A stretch of DNA of 64,000 nt. It comes from Streptomyces sp. JH34. GTDB lineage: Bacteria > Actinomycetota > Actinomycetes > Streptomycetales > Streptomycetaceae. The first letter of the stretch is position 1, and each line of letters begins with the position of its first letter. The DNA is taken from the NCBI RefSeq assembly GCF_029428875.1, contig NZ_JAJSOO010000001.1, positions 3,348,001 through 3,412,000 of the forward strand, read 5' to 3'. A model generated the notes under the pieces. The model saw nothing but the letters and a program-made list of their open reading frames with translations. It was not told the DNA's origin and did no database searches. The position numbers and the translations under genes are program-made. Positions 25,548-34,249 of the stretch are shown one piece after another.

Positions 25548-26615
25548 GTGAACAACGAACTCACGGGCGAGGCAGTGGTACCGGCCCAGCACCGGGGCGA
25601 ACTGCCCCCTGGCTTCCACGACATGCTCGACGACCTCAAGTCGATCGTGCGGGGCGCGCACGTGCGCGCACAGCTCAAGGTGAACACCGAGATGCTCCTG
25701 ATGTACTGGCAGATCGGGCGGACGATCCTGGAGAAGCAGGGCGGTGAGAAGTGGGGGACGAAGGTCGTCGACCGCATCGCCACGGAGCTGCGGACCGAGT
25801 TCCCGAACCAGCGGGGGTTCAGCCGCACCAACCTCAAGTACATGCAGCAGATGGCTCGAACATGGCCCGACCCAATTGGCCAACAAGCTGTTGGCCAATT
25901 GCCATGGGGCCACATCGTCGTCCTCATGGACAAGTGCAGAACCCGCTTCGAGCTGGACTTCTACGCACAGCACGCCGTGTACCACGGCTGGTCCCGCGAC
26001 CGCCTCACCACGCACATCCGCAGCGAGCTCCATCTGGCCCAGGGCGCGGCAGCCAACAACTTCGACGTCACCATCCCGGAGCAGTCCGAGGCCGCGACGC
26101 AGATCTTCAAGGATCCGTACCGCCTGGAGTTCACCCAGCTGTCGGACACCGCCGCCGAGCGCGAGCTCGAGGACGCGCTGACGGACAAGATCATCCAGTT
26201 CCTCACCGAGCTCGGCTTCGGGTTCGCCTTCGTCGGCCGCCAGTACCCCCTCACCGTGGGCGATACGGAGTTCCGTATCGACCTGCTCTTCTACCACTTC
26301 AGGCTGCACCGCTTCGTGGTGGTCGAGCTGAAGACCACCAAGGCCCACCCTTCGCACCTCGGGCAGCTCAGCTTCTACGTCACCGCGGTGGACCGCCTCC
26401 TGCGCGACCCGGAGCGGGACGACCGGACACTCGGCATCCTCATCGCGGAGAGCCAGGACGCGACGACCGTCGAATTCGCCCTCCAGTCGCAGAGCCAGCC
26501 GCTCGCGGTCAGCACGTACACAGACCTTCCCCCGGGCGTACGGGAACTGATGCCCACCACGGGCGACCTCTCCCGCATCGCTCGTGAAGTCCTGCACCGC
26601 GGGGCCGGCGGCTGA
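25548..26615 (+). CDS. DUF1016 (YhcG-type) PD-(D/E)XK nuclease-domain protein
   Basis: 355 residues. The N-terminal DUF1016 helical domain contains LLMYWQIGRTILEKQGGEKW and the hallmark QLPWGHIVVLMDK. The C-terminal PD-(D/E)XK domain shows Asp245 (EFRIDLLFYH), Glu260 and Lys262 (VVELKTTKA) and a following Gln in GQLSFYVTAVD. Members are often found near restriction-modification and other mobile defence genes, but the role is not settled and no methylase is adjacent here. No good ribosome site is seen; the GTG at 25548 is chosen because upstream codons look non-coding. Codons across 25873-25901 are atypical. Confidence 0.85.
   Translation: MNNELTGEAVVPAQHRGELPPGFHDMLDDLKSIVRGAHVRAQLKVNTEMLLMYWQIGRTILEKQGGEKWGTKVVDRIATELRTEFPNQRGFSRTNLKYMQQMARTWPDPIGQQAVGQLPWGHIVVLMDKCRTRFELDFYAQHAVYHGWSRDRLTTHIRSELHLAQGAAANNFDVTIPEQSEAATQIFKDPYRLEFTQLSDTAAERELEDALTDKIIQFLTELGFGFAFVGRQYPLTVGDTEFRIDLLFYHFRLHRFVVVELKTTKAHPSHLGQLSFYVTAVDRLLRDPERDDRTLGILIAESQDATTVEFALQSQSQPLAVSTYTDLPPGVRELMPTTGDLSRIAREVLHRGAGG
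25873..25901. repeat. Perfect 29-bp palindrome inside the DUF1016 gene
   Basis: CAATTGGCCAACA, a 3-bp spacer AGC, then the exact complement TGTTGGCCAATTG. It encodes PIGQQAVGQLP of the conserved DUF1016 motif using codons rare in this genome (ATT, TTG, CCA). It is far more AT-rich than its surroundings and is not at a transcript end. Confidence 0.85.
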
Positions 26616-26695
26616 CAGGGCGGGTGGACGGCGCCCCGGCGGACCGTGCGACAGCCTGCCCCGGCGCCCCACCTCCGCGCCGTACGCTCGTACCC

Positions 26696-27619
26696 ATGAC
26701 GACTGACGCACCCCTCCCCTCCCCCGGGCGCGAGATCGAGACCCTCGACGCGCTCACCCCCGAGCAGGCCGACGCCGTCCTCGCCCTCCTCGGCGAGGCC
26801 GCCGGGACCGATGGCCGGCAGGCCGTCTCCGAGCAGGGGCGGTTGCAGTTGAGGGGCGGTCACCGTGAGGGCGTACGGCATTTCCTGCTCACCGTCAACG
26901 GCGTCCTGGCCGGTTACGCGCAGCTGGAGGACGTCGACCCCGTCGAGGCCCCCGCCGCGGAACTGGTCGTGTCCCCCTCCCACCGCGGCCGTGGACACGG
27001 CAGGGCGATGGGTGCCGCGCTCCTCGCCGCGACCGGCAAGCGCCTGCGGGTCTGGGCGCACGGAGGCATGTCGGCCGCCCGCCACCTGGCGCAGGTGCTC
27101 GGCCTTTCCCTCTTCCGCGAACTGCGCCAGCTCCGCCGCCCGTTGGACACCCTCGACATCGCCGAGCCGGCCCTGCCGCCGGGCGTCACCGTCCGGACCT
27201 TCGTGCCGGGACAGGACGACACGGCCTGGCTCACCGTCAACAGTGCCGCGTTCGCGCACCACCCGGAGCAGGGCTCCCTCACCCAGCGGGACCTGGACGA
27301 CCGCAAGGCCGAGCCCTGGTTCGACCCGAAGGGCTTCTTCCTGGCCGAGCGCGACGGCGAGATCATCGGCTTCCACTGGACGAAGGTGCATGCCGAGGAC
27401 GAGATCGGCGAGGTCTACGTCGTCGGCATCCGGCCCGACGCCCAGGGCGGCGGCCTCGGCAAGGCGCTCACCGCGATCGGCCTGCGCCACCTGGCCTCCC
27501 GGGGGCTTCCGACGGCCATGCTCTACGTGGACGCCGACAATCCGGCGGCTCTCGCGGTGTACGAGCGGATGGGCTTCGCCACGCACGAGGTCGACCTGAT
27601 GTACCGCACGGAGTCCTGA
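26696..27619 (+). CDS. mshD: Mycothiol synthase
   Basis: 307 residues with two GNAT domains in tandem. The N-terminal acetyl-CoA loop is HRGRGHGRAMGAALL and the C-terminal catalytic one is PDAQGGGLGKALTAIG; the ending (YVDADNPAALAVYERMGFAT) is typical of MshD. It acetylates Cys-GlcN-Ins, the last step to mycothiol, the main thiol of actinobacteria. No ribosome site precedes the ATG; TACGCT seven bases upstream could be the -10 box of a leaderless transcript. A hairpin follows the stop. Confidence 0.93.
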   Translation: MTTDAPLPSPGREIETLDALTPEQADAVLALLGEAAGTDGRQAVSEQGRLQLRGGHREGVRHFLLTVNGVLAGYAQLEDVDPVEAPAAELVVSPSHRGRGHGRAMGAALLAATGKRLRVWAHGGMSAARHLAQVLGLSLFRELRQLRRPLDTLDIAEPALPPGVTVRTFVPGQDDTAWLTVNSAAFAHHPEQGSLTQRDLDDRKAEPWFDPKGFFLAERDGEIIGFHWTKVHAEDEIGEVYVVGIRPDAQGGGLGKALTAIGLRHLASRGLPTAMLYVDADNPAALAVYERMGFATHEVDLMYRTES

Positions 27620-27637
27620 GCAGCACCGACGACCTCA

Positions 27638-27663
27638 GGGGCGGCGTCACTTGACGCCGCCCC
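27638..27663 (+). terminator. Hairpin terminator of mshD
   Basis: A perfect 12-bp inverted repeat, GGGGCGGCGTCA with its complement around a two-base loop, 19 bp after the mshD stop and just before the GntR operator. Confidence 0.8.
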
Positions 27664-27672
27664 TCCCTTAGG

Positions 27673-27706
27673 CCACCCTTTCACTACTCAATTAGTGAAA
27701 GGGTGG
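27673..27706. promoter_or_regulatory. Operator of the YtrA-type GntR regulator
   Basis: A perfect 14-bp inverted repeat, CCACCCTTTCACTA and its complement, with six bases (CTCAAT) between. The right arm covers the AAAGGG ribosome site of the regulator gene. YtrA-subfamily proteins characteristically bind such long inverted repeats ahead of their own ABC operon, so autorepression is expected. Confidence 0.75.
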
Positions 27707-27711
27707 TGGAC

Positions 27712-28122
27712 ATGGCAGAGTCCGCAGCGGTCGAGTTCCGTATCGACCGGCGCAGCGGCGTCGCCACCTACCTCCAGATCGTGCAGCAGACCAAGCAGGC
27801 ACTCCGTCTCGGCGTGCTGGAGCCGGGTGACCGCCTGCCCACGGCCCGTGAGGTCGTCGAGGCCACGGCGATCAACCCGAACACCGTGCTCAAGGCCTAC
27901 CGCGAGCTGGAACGCGAAGGACTCGTCGAGGCCCGCCGCGGTCTCGGCACCTTCGTCCGCCGGACCCTCGGCAGCGCGGCGGTCACGACCGACCCGCCGT
28001 TGCGTGCCGAGCTCACCGAATGGACCCGCAGGGCCCGCGCCGCCGGACTGGACAAGGACGACGTGAGCGCGCTCTTCACCGACGTACTGGACAGCACATT
28101 CAAGGGGGACCAGCACTCATGA
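27712..28122 (+). CDS. GntR-family regulator, YtrA subfamily
   Basis: 136 residues. The winged helix contains GVLEPGDRLPTAREVVEATA then INPNTVLKAYRELEREGLVE. The effector domain is the short two-helix tail of the YtrA type. The ATG at 27712 lies eight bases after AAAGGG; two GTGs just upstream are less well placed. Its stop overlaps the ABC ATPase start as ATGA. It probably represses this transporter operon until a cell-wall or antibiotic-related signal appears, as in Bacillus YtrA; that signal is inferred. Confidence 0.88.
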   Translation: MAESAAVEFRIDRRSGVATYLQIVQQTKQALRLGVLEPGDRLPTAREVVEATAINPNTVLKAYRELEREGLVEARRGLGTFVRRTLGSAAVTTDPPLRAELTEWTRRARAAGLDKDDVSALFTDVLDSTFKGDQHS

Positions 28123-29012
28123 CAGGTGCCGCGATCGAGGCGAACGGCCTCGGTATGACCTACGGGCGAAAGGGCGGACGGGCGCTGCGCGGCTGCTCGT
28201 TCCGGCTGCCCGCCGGACGGATCTGCGCCCTCGTCGGGCCCAACGGCGCCGGGAAGTCCACCCTGCTCTCCCTCGCGGCCGGCCTGCTCCGGCCCTCCGA
28301 GGGATCCGTACGGGTGCTCGGCGCCGACCCCGGCGCGGCACGGCCCCGCATCGCGTACGTCTCCCAGGACAAGCCGCTGTACCCGCAGCTCACGGTGGCC
28401 GACACCCTGTGGGCGGGGGCCGAGCTGAACCCCGCCACCTGGGACCGTGCGGCCGCCGACCGAATCGCCGGCCCGCTCCCCCAGGACGCGAAGGTCCGGA
28501 GGCTCTCCGGCGGGCAGCGCACCCGTCTCGCCCTCGCGCTCGCACTGGGCAAGCGGCCCGAACTGATGCTGCTGGACGAGCCGATGGCCGACCTCGACCC
28601 GCTGGCCCGCCACCAGTTGATGGGCGTCCTGATGGCCGAGGCCGCCGAGCACGGCACCACCATCGTGATGTCGTCGCACATCCTGGCCGAGCTGGAGGGC
28701 GCCTGCGACTACCTCCTCTTCGTGGACGGCGGCCGGGTGCGTCTCGGCGGTGAGAGCGAGGACATCATGGCCGCGCACGCCCTGGTCACCGGACAGGCCC
28801 GCGACCTCGCCCCGCACACGGTCGTCGAGTCGCGCACGACGGGACGTCAGCTCACGGCACTGGTACGGAGGGAAGGCCCGGTCGACGCCGCGGTCTGGGA
28901 TGTCACGGAGCCCTCCCTGGAGGAACTGCTACTGGCCCACCTCCGCTCACCGGAGGCACCGCCGCTCCTCACCCCCAGCGCGCACGCCCGCGAGGAGGTG
29001 ACCGCGGCATGA
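28119..29012 (+). CDS. ABC transporter ATP-binding protein
   Basis: 297 residues. Walker A is GPNGAGKST, the Q loop YVSQDKPLY, the signature LSGGQRTRLALALALG, Walker B LMLLDEPMADLD and the switch His in MSSHILAEL. All catalytic elements are intact. The tail of about 80 residues (VVESRTTGRQLTALVRREGP) is as in exporters of the CcmA/NodI type. It is coupled by ATGA overlaps to the GntR gene before it and the permease gene after it. The exported substrate is unknown. Confidence 0.92.
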   Translation: MTGAAIEANGLGMTYGRKGGRALRGCSFRLPAGRICALVGPNGAGKSTLLSLAAGLLRPSEGSVRVLGADPGAARPRIAYVSQDKPLYPQLTVADTLWAGAELNPATWDRAAADRIAGPLPQDAKVRRLSGGQRTRLALALALGKRPELMLLDEPMADLDPLARHQLMGVLMAEAAEHGTTIVMSSHILAELEGACDYLLFVDGGRVRLGGESEDIMAAHALVTGQARDLAPHTVVESRTTGRQLTALVRREGPVDAAVWDVTEPSLEELLLAHLRSPEAPPLLTPSAHAREEVTAA

Positions 29013-29986
29013 GCACCCTCACGCCCACGCGCCCCTCCCTGCGCGGACCCGTCCGGGTCCTGCTGCGACAGCACCGCCGGGCCCTGTGGGCGGCCCTCGC
29101 CCTGATGCTCTTGGGCATGGGCTTCGTGGTGGCCCTGCGCGTCTGGATCGCCGTAAGCAGTTCCGAGGAGCTGTGTGCGGACGGTGACGTCACCCCGTGC
29201 GGCGACGCCGTCTACCTGAGCACCTACGCCCGCACCTCCACCGAGGTGTTCCTGGCGGACGGCGGGTCGGCGATGTTGCTGCTCGCCGCACTCGTCGGCG
29301 TCTTCGTCGCCGGGCCGCTGATCGCCCGCGAGCTGGAAAGCGGCACGTTCCGGTTCGCCTGGGCCCAGTCGGTCCGGCCTGCACGATGGCTGGCGGCACG
29401 CCTCGCCACCCCCATGGCTCTCGCCACCGCCGGCACCGTCGTCCTGATGCTGGTCTACCGCTGGGGTCGCTCGGCCGTGGACCAATTCCCGCTCGCCTTC
29501 GGCCTCGACTGGTACGCGAAAGGCGTCTATCCCGCCCTCGGGCCCGTTGCCCTCGGGTACACGGTTCTCGCCGTGGCGCTCGGGGCGCTCTGCGCCATGG
29601 TCGTGCGCCGCACGCTGGTCGCCGTGTCGGCCACCCTCCTCCTGTTCGGGCTGGTGGCACTCGCTATGGGCAAGCTGCGCTACCGCCTCTGGCCGTCGGT
29701 AAGGCTCACCGGGGACGCGCATCCACAGGGCTCCATCTGGCACCTGGACTCCGGGATGCTCACCGCCTCGGGGCAGGAGGTGGGCCGTGAGGACTGCCTC
29801 ACCATGGACGGATTCACCGACCATGTGGCCTGCATGCGCGCCCGCGGCGGAGTGACGCCGTTCATCGACTACCACCCCGCCTCCCATTTCTGGCCCCTCC
29901 AGCTCGTCGAGACCGGCATCCTGCTCGCCCTCGCCGCCGTGGCCGTCATCGTCGCCTTCCGCGTCCTGCGCCGCCGCACCGTCTGA
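29009..29986 (+). CDS. ABC transporter permease
   Basis: 325 residues with about six membrane helices, for example ALWAALALMLLGMGFVVALR and the last, LVETGILLALAAVAVIVAFR. Two extracellular loops hold cysteines (ELCADGDVTPCGDA, and later REDCLTMDGFTDHVACMR) that could form disulfides. It works with the ATPase encoded just upstream. The GntR-ATPase-permease order is typical of small inducible exporters. Confidence 0.85.
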   Translation: MSTLTPTRPSLRGPVRVLLRQHRRALWAALALMLLGMGFVVALRVWIAVSSSEELCADGDVTPCGDAVYLSTYARTSTEVFLADGGSAMLLLAALVGVFVAGPLIARELESGTFRFAWAQSVRPARWLAARLATPMALATAGTVVLMLVYRWGRSAVDQFPLAFGLDWYAKGVYPALGPVALGYTVLAVALGALCAMVVRRTLVAVSATLLLFGLVALAMGKLRYRLWPSVRLTGDAHPQGSIWHLDSGMLTASGQEVGREDCLTMDGFTDHVACMRARGGVTPFIDYHPASHFWPLQLVETGILLALAAVAVIVAFRVLRRRTV

Positions 29987-29994
29987 GAGCCACC

Positions 29995-30026
29995 CCTGTC
30001 CGGGCCCCGGGGGGAGTCCGGGCAGG
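29995..30026 (+). terminator. Hairpin after the GntR/ABC operon
   Basis: An 11-bp stem with two G-U pairs (CCTGTCCGGGC against GTCCGGGCAGG) and a ten-base loop, 8 bp after the permease stop. Confidence 0.55.
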
Positions 30027-30265
30027 GGGTTCACCTACGGTGAGGACCGGAAGGACGGGGACGCCCCCGCAGCCACACCGCTTCCTGTACGTCATGTCAT
30101 CGTTACCGGCCATTCAGACTGGCTTGCGACCCTCACGGGATGCAGCCAGCTGTGCCCACCCCCCGCAACGGGAGCGGCCCCGGCCCGGGACCGACTTCCG
30201 CCGCTCCCGCGATCTTTACGGGCTCCGACGCGCCTGAGGAGCCGAAGGCGCGGAAGAATAGGTCC

Positions 30266-32512
30266 ATGAGCCAGCAGCCCAGCTCCGAGGTCCCGGTCCC
30301 GCCCGTCCAGCCGTCGGTCGGCTCCCTCGCCTCCCATCGGCCGCACGCCGTCGCGGGCTCCGTGCCCACGGGCCTGTCCACGGCCGCCGACCTGGACCCC
30401 GACCTGGACAACGACGCCGACGCGTACGGGCCCGGGACGGAGGACGACGAGCTGCCGCAGGGCCGCTTCCTGGACCGGGAGCGCAGTTGGCTCGCGTTCA
30501 ACGAACGGGTTCTGGAACTCGCCGAGGACCCCGCCACCCCACTACTCGAACGGGCTAACTTCCTCGCCATCTTCGCCTCGAACCTGGACGAGTTCTTCAT
30601 GGTCCGGGTCGCCGGACTCAAGCGCCGTATCGCGACCGGTGTCGCCACCCGGTCCGCGTCCGGCCTGCAGCCCCGCGAGGTCCTCGACCTGATCTGGACC
30701 CGCTCCCGTGAGCTCATGGCCCGGCACGCCGCCTGCTACCAGCAGGATGTCGCCCCCGCCCTGTCCGACGAGGGCATCCAGCTGGTCCGCTGGCCCGACC
30801 TGACCGAGAAGGAACAGGCCCGCCTCTTCACCTTCTTCCGGCAGCGGGTCTTCCCGGTGCTGACCCCGCTGGCCGTCGACCCCGCGCACCCGTTCCCGTA
30901 CATCTCCGGGCTCTCGCTGAACCTCGCCGTCGTCGTGCGCAACCCCGTCAGCGGCCACCGGCACTTCGCCCGCGTGAAGGTCCCGCCGCTGCTCACCCGC
31001 TTCCTGGAGGCGTCCCCGCAGCGTTACGTCCCCATAGAGGACATCATCGCGGCCCACCTCGAAGAGCTCTTCCCGGGCATGGAGGTACTCGCGCACCACA
31101 TGTTCCGGGTCACCAGGAACGAGGACCTGGAGGTCGAGGAGGACGACACCGAGAACCTGCTCCAGGCCCTGGAGAAGGAGCTCATGCGGCGCCGCTTCGG
31201 CCCGCCGGTGCGCCTGGAGGTCGAGGAGTCCATCGACCCGTACGTCCTGGACCTGCTCGTGCGCGAGCTGAACATCTCCGAGACCGAGCTCTACCCGCTG
31301 CCGGGACCGCTCGACCTCACCGGACTGTTCGGCATCGCCTCGCTGGACCGGCCAGAGCTGAAGTACCCCAAGTTCATCGCCGGCACCCACCGCGACCTCG
31401 CCGAGGTCGAGTCCGCCTCGGCACCCGACATCTTCGCCGCCCTGCGCGAACGCGACGTGCTGCTGCACCACCCCTACGACTCCTTCTCCACCTCCGTCCA
31501 GGCGTTCCTGGAACAGGCGGCGGGCGACCCGGACGTCCTCGCGATCAAGCAGACCCTGTACCGGACCTCGGGCGACTCACCGATAGTGGACGCCCTGATC
31601 GACGCGGCCGAATCCGGCAAGCAGGTCCTCGTCCTCGTCGAGATCAAGGCCCGCTTCGACGAGCAGGCCAACATCAAGTGGGCGCGCAAGCTGGAGGAGT
31701 CCGGCTGCCACGTCGTCTACGGACTCGTCGGCCTCAAGACCCACTGCAAGCTGTCCCTCGTCGTCCGCCAGGAGGGCGACACCCTGCGCCGCTACTCCCA
31801 CGTCGGCACCGGCAACTACCACCCCAAGACGGCGCGGCTCTACGAGGACCTCGGCCTGCTGACCGCCGACCCGCAGGTCGGGGCCGACCTCTCCGACCTC
31901 TTCAACCGGCTCTCCGGCTACTCCCGCCGCGAGACCTACCGCCGGCTGCTGGTCGCCCCGAAGTCCCTGCGCGACGGGCTGGTCGCCCGCATCAACAAGG
32001 AGATCACCCACCAGCGCGCGGGCCGCCCCGCCTACGTGCGCATCAAGGTCAACTCGATGGTCGACGAAGCGGTCATCGACGCCTGCTACCGGGCGGGGCA
32101 GGCCGGGGTGACCGTCGACATCTGGGTGCGCGGGATCTGCGCGATCCGCCCCGGCGTCAGCGGCCTCTCCGAGAACGTCCGGGTCCGCTCGATACTGGGC
32201 CGCTTCCTCGAACACTCCCGGGTCTTCGCCTTCGGCAACGGCGGCGAACCCGAAGTGTGGTTCGGGAGCGCCGACATGATGCACCGCAACCTCGACCGCC
32301 GGATCGAAGCACTGGTCCGCGTCACCGACCCCGCGCATCGCGCCGCCCTCAGCAGGCTCCTGGAGACAGGGATGTCCGACACCACCTCCTCCTGGCACCT
32401 GGGCCCCGACGGAAACTGGACCCGGCACTCCACGGACGCGGACGGGCAGCCGCTGCGGCACGTACAAGAGATGCTCATTGACGCCCGGAGGCGCCGGCGT
32501 GCGACGCCCTGA
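30266..32512 (+). CDS. ppk: Polyphosphate kinase 1
   Basis: 748 residues, usual for Streptomyces. The first 65 residues are a variable acidic tail, then [20 protein letters not shown] opens the N domain. The phosphoacceptor segment [15 protein letters not shown] and the second active-site stretch [16 protein letters not shown] are intact. The enzyme reversibly polymerises the gamma-phosphate of ATP and in Streptomyces affects antibiotic production through phosphate and energy balance. The ATG at 30266 (MSQQPSS) is chosen over an in-frame ATG at 30140 whose extra residues look non-coding. The CHAD gene overlaps its end by 14 bases. Confidence 0.94.
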   Translation: MSQQPSSEVPVPPVQPSVGSLASHRPHAVAGSVPTGLSTAADLDPDLDNDADAYGPGTEDDELPQGRFLDRERSWLAFNERVLELAEDPATPLLERANFLAIFASNLDEFFMVRVAGLKRRIATGVATRSASGLQPREVLDLIWTRSRELMARHAACYQQDVAPALSDEGIQLVRWPDLTEKEQARLFTFFRQRVFPVLTPLAVDPAHPFPYISGLSLNLAVVVRNPVSGHRHFARVKVPPLLTRFLEASPQRYVPIEDIIAAHLEELFPGMEVLAHHMFRVTRNEDLEVEEDDTENLLQALEKELMRRRFGPPVRLEVEESIDPYVLDLLVRELNISETELYPLPGPLDLTGLFGIASLDRPELKYPKFIAGTHRDLAEVESASAPDIFAALRERDVLLHHPYDSFSTSVQAFLEQAAGDPDVLAIKQTLYRTSGDSPIVDALIDAAESGKQVLVLVEIKARFDEQANIKWARKLEESGCHVVYGLVGLKTHCKLSLVVRQEGDTLRRYSHVGTGNYHPKTARLYEDLGLLTADPQVGADLSDLFNRLSGYSRRETYRRLLVAPKSLRDGLVARINKEITHQRAGRPAYVRIKVNSMVDEAVIDACYRAGQAGVTVDIWVRGICAIRPGVSGLSENVRVRSILGRFLEHSRVFAFGNGGEPEVWFGSADMMHRNLDRRIEALVRVTDPAHRAALSRLLETGMSDTTSSWHLGPDGNWTRHSTDADGQPLRHVQEMLIDARRRRRATP

Positions 32513-33488
32513 CCACCCGACGACGACCCTCACCGCGGAAGCGGTCCTCGCGCCCTACCTGCGCGAACAGGCCGCCTCCTTCCTACGGGGCCTCCGGCTG
32601 CAACGCGAACACAGCGCGCCCGCGGACGCCGGCACGCAGCGCGCCGACGAGGCCGCCCGCGCGCTGCGCCACGCGGCACGCCGGATCAGCGGCACGCTGC
32701 ACACCTTCCGGGGAGCGCTCGAACCCGTCTGGGCCGACCAGCTCCGTGCCGAACTGGCCTGGCTCTCCGGCACGCTGGCCCGCGAGCACGCCTACACCAC
32801 CCGCCTCGGCCGGCTCCTGGAGGCGCTGCACCAGCTCTCCGGGGCCTCGCTCCCGGCGGCCCGGACACCCTCCGGGGACGGCCCCGCCGAAACCGAGAAG
32901 GAGCGGGCCGCGCTCGGCGTCGGCGCGGCCCGCGCCGGGGCCCTCCTGGAACGGCGGCTGACCCTCGCACGGACCCGCGCCCACTCGGCGGCGCTCCAGG
33001 CGCTGGGCTCCTCCCGCTTCCACGCCCTCGCGGACGCGGTCGCCCTGCTCGCCTCGGAGGTCCCCCTGGCACCCTCCGCCGCGGACCCGGCCGGCCTGGT
33101 GCTGCACGCCCCCGCCGAGCTCGCCGAGCAGCGGATGCTGGACGCGGTGGCCGCACTGGCGCCCGAGGCGGTGGGACCGTACAACGCGGCCCACGACGCC
33201 CTCTGGCACCAGGCCCGTCAGCTGCTGCGGCTGCACCGGTACGCGCACGAGCTGCTGCGGGGCGCGCCCGATCCGGCGCTCGTCGGGCCGGGGCACGCGC
33301 TGGACCTGCACCGGGACGCGTCGGAGGCCGCGGCCGCCGCCTCGGAGGCCGCGCGCACCCCACGCATCGCCCCCGCGACGGCGTACGCCCTGGGCGTGCT
33401 GCACGCCGACCAGCGGCACGAGGTGGAGGCGGCGCGCGGGGTCTTCCGGCAGACCTGGCCGCACGCTGCGGCCGTGACCGCGTCATGA
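32499..33488 (+). CDS. CHAD domain protein, polyphosphate-associated
   Basis: 329 residues of Arg/His-rich helices: [20 protein letters not shown] near the start is the conserved CHAD segment, repeated later as [24 protein letters not shown] domains bind polyphosphate through these basic faces and localise to polyphosphate granules. The GTG at 32499 has GGAGG seven bases ahead, inside the end of ppk. The stop overlaps the Nudix start as ATGA, so the three genes form one operon for polyphosphate metabolism. Confidence 0.9.
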   Translation: MRRPDHPTTTLTAEAVLAPYLREQAASFLRGLRLQREHSAPADAGTQRADEAARALRHAARRISGTLHTFRGALEPVWADQLRAELAWLSGTLAREHAYTTRLGRLLEALHQLSGASLPAARTPSGDGPAETEKERAALGVGAARAGALLERRLTLARTRAHSAALQALGSSRFHALADAVALLASEVPLAPSAADPAGLVLHAPAELAEQRMLDAVAALAPEAVGPYNAAHDALWHQARQLLRLHRYAHELLRGAPDPALVGPGHALDLHRDASEAAAAASEAARTPRIAPATAYALGVLHADQRHEVEAARGVFRQTWPHAAAVTAS

Positions 33489-33910
33489 GCGGCACCGTCC
33501 TGGCCGCGGGCTGCGTGCTCTGGCGCCGCTCCGCGGGCGGCGGCCTGGAGATCTGCCTCGTCCACAGGCCCCGCTATGACGACTGGTCGTACCCCAAAGG
33601 CAAGCTGAAGCGCGGCGAGACGCCGCTGGAGGCCGCCCTGCGCGAGGTCCTGGAGGAGACGGGACACCACTGCGTGCCGGGAGCCGCCCTGCCGACCGCC
33701 CTCTACATGGCGAACGGGCGCCCCAAGGAGGTCAGCTACTGGGCGGCGGAGGCGACCGACGGCACCTTCGTGCCCAACGACGAGGTCGACCGGCTGGCGT
33801 GGCTGGTTCCGGGGACCGCGCGCGACCGGCTGTCCCGCCCCGGCGATCGTGTCCAGCTGGATGCCTTCCTGCACACCGGACCGCCGGATTCAGGCCCGTC
33901 CGGCGACTGA
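33485..33910 (+). CDS. Nudix hydrolase, MutT-like
   Basis: 141 residues. The Nudix box GKLKRGETPLEAALREVLEE then TGHH is complete, including the metal-binding REVLEE. Preceding residues (YDDWSYPKGK) are typical of actinobacterial MutT1-like enzymes that hydrolyse 8-oxo-dGTP or dinucleoside polyphosphates. Other MutT1 proteins also carry a C-terminal histidine phosphatase domain; here the protein ends after the Nudix domain. Translationally coupled to the CHAD gene. Confidence 0.9.
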   Translation: MSGTVLAAGCVLWRRSAGGGLEICLVHRPRYDDWSYPKGKLKRGETPLEAALREVLEETGHHCVPGAALPTALYMANGRPKEVSYWAAEATDGTFVPNDEVDRLAWLVPGTARDRLSRPGDRVQLDAFLHTGPPDSGPSGD

Positions 33911-34095
33911 GACCACGGCCCGCACCGAAGGCGCCCGCACCCGCGCGCACGGCCGTGGCAACGCCTGACGACGCCCCGGCCGCCGTGCCGCGCCACCCCG
34001 TGGGGCCCCGGCCGCGCCGGACCGGCCCCTGACAGGGCAGCCACGGCACGCTCCTGCCCTGGCGCATTACCAGCGGAACCAGCCCGCCCGGCACG

Positions 34096-34139
34096 GTTCA
34101 CCTGCCGTTCACTCTGCCCCGTAGGGCGCTTCACCTGTT
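34096..34139 (+). promoter_or_regulatory. PHO box of pstS, four 11-base units
   Basis: Four 11-base units in register: GTTCACCTGCC, GTTCACTCTGC, CCCGTAGGGCG and CTTCACCTGTT. The first two form the core direct repeat bound by phosphorylated PhoP; the third is degenerate and the fourth matches again. The GTG of pstS is 110 bases downstream. This is the main feature of the 339-bp gap between the Nudix and pstS genes; the rest holds no gene that I can see. Confidence 0.85.
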
Positions 34140-34249
34140 CTGCCTAATTTCGGACGTACCCGGTGCACGGCACCAAGCCACGCACCACTCCGTCGCACGC
34201 CGCCTCGTCCCCACCAGCCGCGGCGGCTCCTGGAAGGAACACCCCGAAA

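Noticed and set aside
30140..30265. Extended N-terminus of polyphosphate kinase from ATG 30140
   Set aside because: The added 42 residues are Pro/Gly-rich without conservation I can recall; ATG 30266 gives the expected length.
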